A stretch of DNA of 64,000 nucleotides from Paenibacillus sp. FSL R5-0766 (GTDB lineage Bacteria; Bacillota; Bacilli; Paenibacillales; Paenibacillaceae), in assembly GCF_037971845.1 (NCBI RefSeq), contig NZ_CP150227.1:3286001-3350000 (forward strand), in the 5' to 3' direction. Made by a program: the position numbers and the translations under genes. Of this stretch, positions 63,569-64,000 are shown piece after piece. The stretch's first letter is position 1. Every line of letters starts with the position of its first letter. A model generated the notes under the pieces. That model worked only from the letters and a program-made list of their open reading frames with translations. It searched no databases and was not told the origin of the DNA.

Positions 63569-64000
63569 TTACTGCGCTCCGCGAATGAAAATATCTACTA
63601 GCTTCTGGCCTAGCGAAAAGTTGGAACCATATTTATGCAGGTTATCTTCCCGATTACCCATTAACATCAATGTCGAGAAGGTCTCTGCCAGGAAAAATGG
63701 ATCGTCCGTTCGCAGTCTGTTTTCATCCATTGCCCGTTGGAAATGAGAGGCTAACACTTCATGAATCTGATGCTCCGCGTTGCGTATATCCTGAATCTGA
63801 GCTGGTTCAAGAAAAGGCTCAGCTTCTCTCAGCATGGTTTCAATCTCCGCATGTGGATTGCCAAGTCTGGCCTCTGCCAGACGAACAAGCCCCGATTCCA
63901 GATTCTCGGCTTGATCAAGGATATGCGAGGTTAACCGGCTCACATTCTGTAACATCGTTGTAAAGGCAACTTTAAAAAGCTCTGGTTTGCTGGTGAAATG
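63569..64000 (-). CDS. TetR-family regulator, C-terminal part only
   Basis: 144 residues are visible; the start lies beyond the window. It opens with H-F-T-S-K-P-E-L-F-K-V-A-F, the end of the TetR helix-turn-helix (usually preceded by L-Y-Y). A helical ligand domain ends in D-I-F-I-R-G-A-Q. It lies 27 bases before the AraC gene on the same strand, so the two may share a transcript. Confidence 0.8.
   Translation of the reverse strand, partial: HFTSKPELFKVAFTTMLQNVSRLTSHILDQAENLESGLVRLAEARLGNPHAEIETMLREAEPFLEPAQIQDIRNAEHQIHEVLASHFQRAMDENRLRTDDPFFLAETFSTLMLMGNREDNLHKYGSNFSLGQKLVDIFIRGAQ

Overview
The window looks like chromosomal DNA of a low-to-mid GC Gram-positive of the Bacillota, most likely Paenibacillus. 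This rests on Bacillus-type ribosome binding sites and start codons (ATG, TTG, GTG), lipoprotein signal peptides on solute-binding proteins, a YesM/YesN-type kinase/regulator pair beside a sugar ABC transporter, an rbsRKDACB operon in Bacillus order, HelD, the Fra/YdhG iron protein, an adhR-adhA pair and a YkkCD-like SMR pair. The genus call is inference; no rRNA or tRNA gene was seen.

Layout. 1-2.4 kb: HxlR regulator (cut by the window edge), arginase-family hydrolase, MFS transporter. 2.5-6.4 kb: UppP, a Fur-box-controlled siderophore-binding lipoprotein, AraC and TetR regulators. 6.5-11.5 kb: adhR/adhA with two MerR-type operators, Fra, aldo/keto reductase, NmrA-like oxidoreductase and its HxlR regulator. 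11.6-15 kb: helD and a 5'-truncated SDR. 15-21.7 kb: sugar ABC importer divergent from its two-component system. 21.7-30.4 kb: chemoreceptor behind a striking hairpin, AraC/MFS pair, C26 amidohydrolase, TetR-MMPL exporter unit. 30.6-33 kb: TetR and a cytochrome P450 with two large palindromic operators. 33-33.9 kb: decayed sequence, then a structured leader and terminator. 33.9-36.3 kb: carboxy(nor)spermidine dehydrogenase and decarboxylase. 36.4-44 kb: SDR/MerR pair, YitT protein, SMR pair, small proteins, serine hydrolase, secreted DUF4309-like protein, EamA transporter, gene remnants. 44.3-50 kb: ribose operon. 50.2-55.9 kb: YggS, BenE-type transporter, GlyA, NAD(P)-binding protein and a MocR regulator, which may be a B6/one-carbon cluster. 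56-61.2 kb: large secreted serine hydrolase, a fused amino-acid binding protein/permease with its ATPase, and an internally duplicated 118-residue protein. 61.2-64 kb: intracellular GH27 enzyme with AraC and TetR regulators, cut by the window edge.

The region is a mosaic of small independent units, most consisting of a regulator next to its target. I see no prophage, insertion sequence, CRISPR array, origin, rRNA or tRNA. The most interesting signals are regulatory: the leader in front of the polyamine genes, the fully paired hairpin plus U-tract in front of the chemoreceptor, the P450 operators, and the YggS-BenE-GlyA-MocR neighbourhood.
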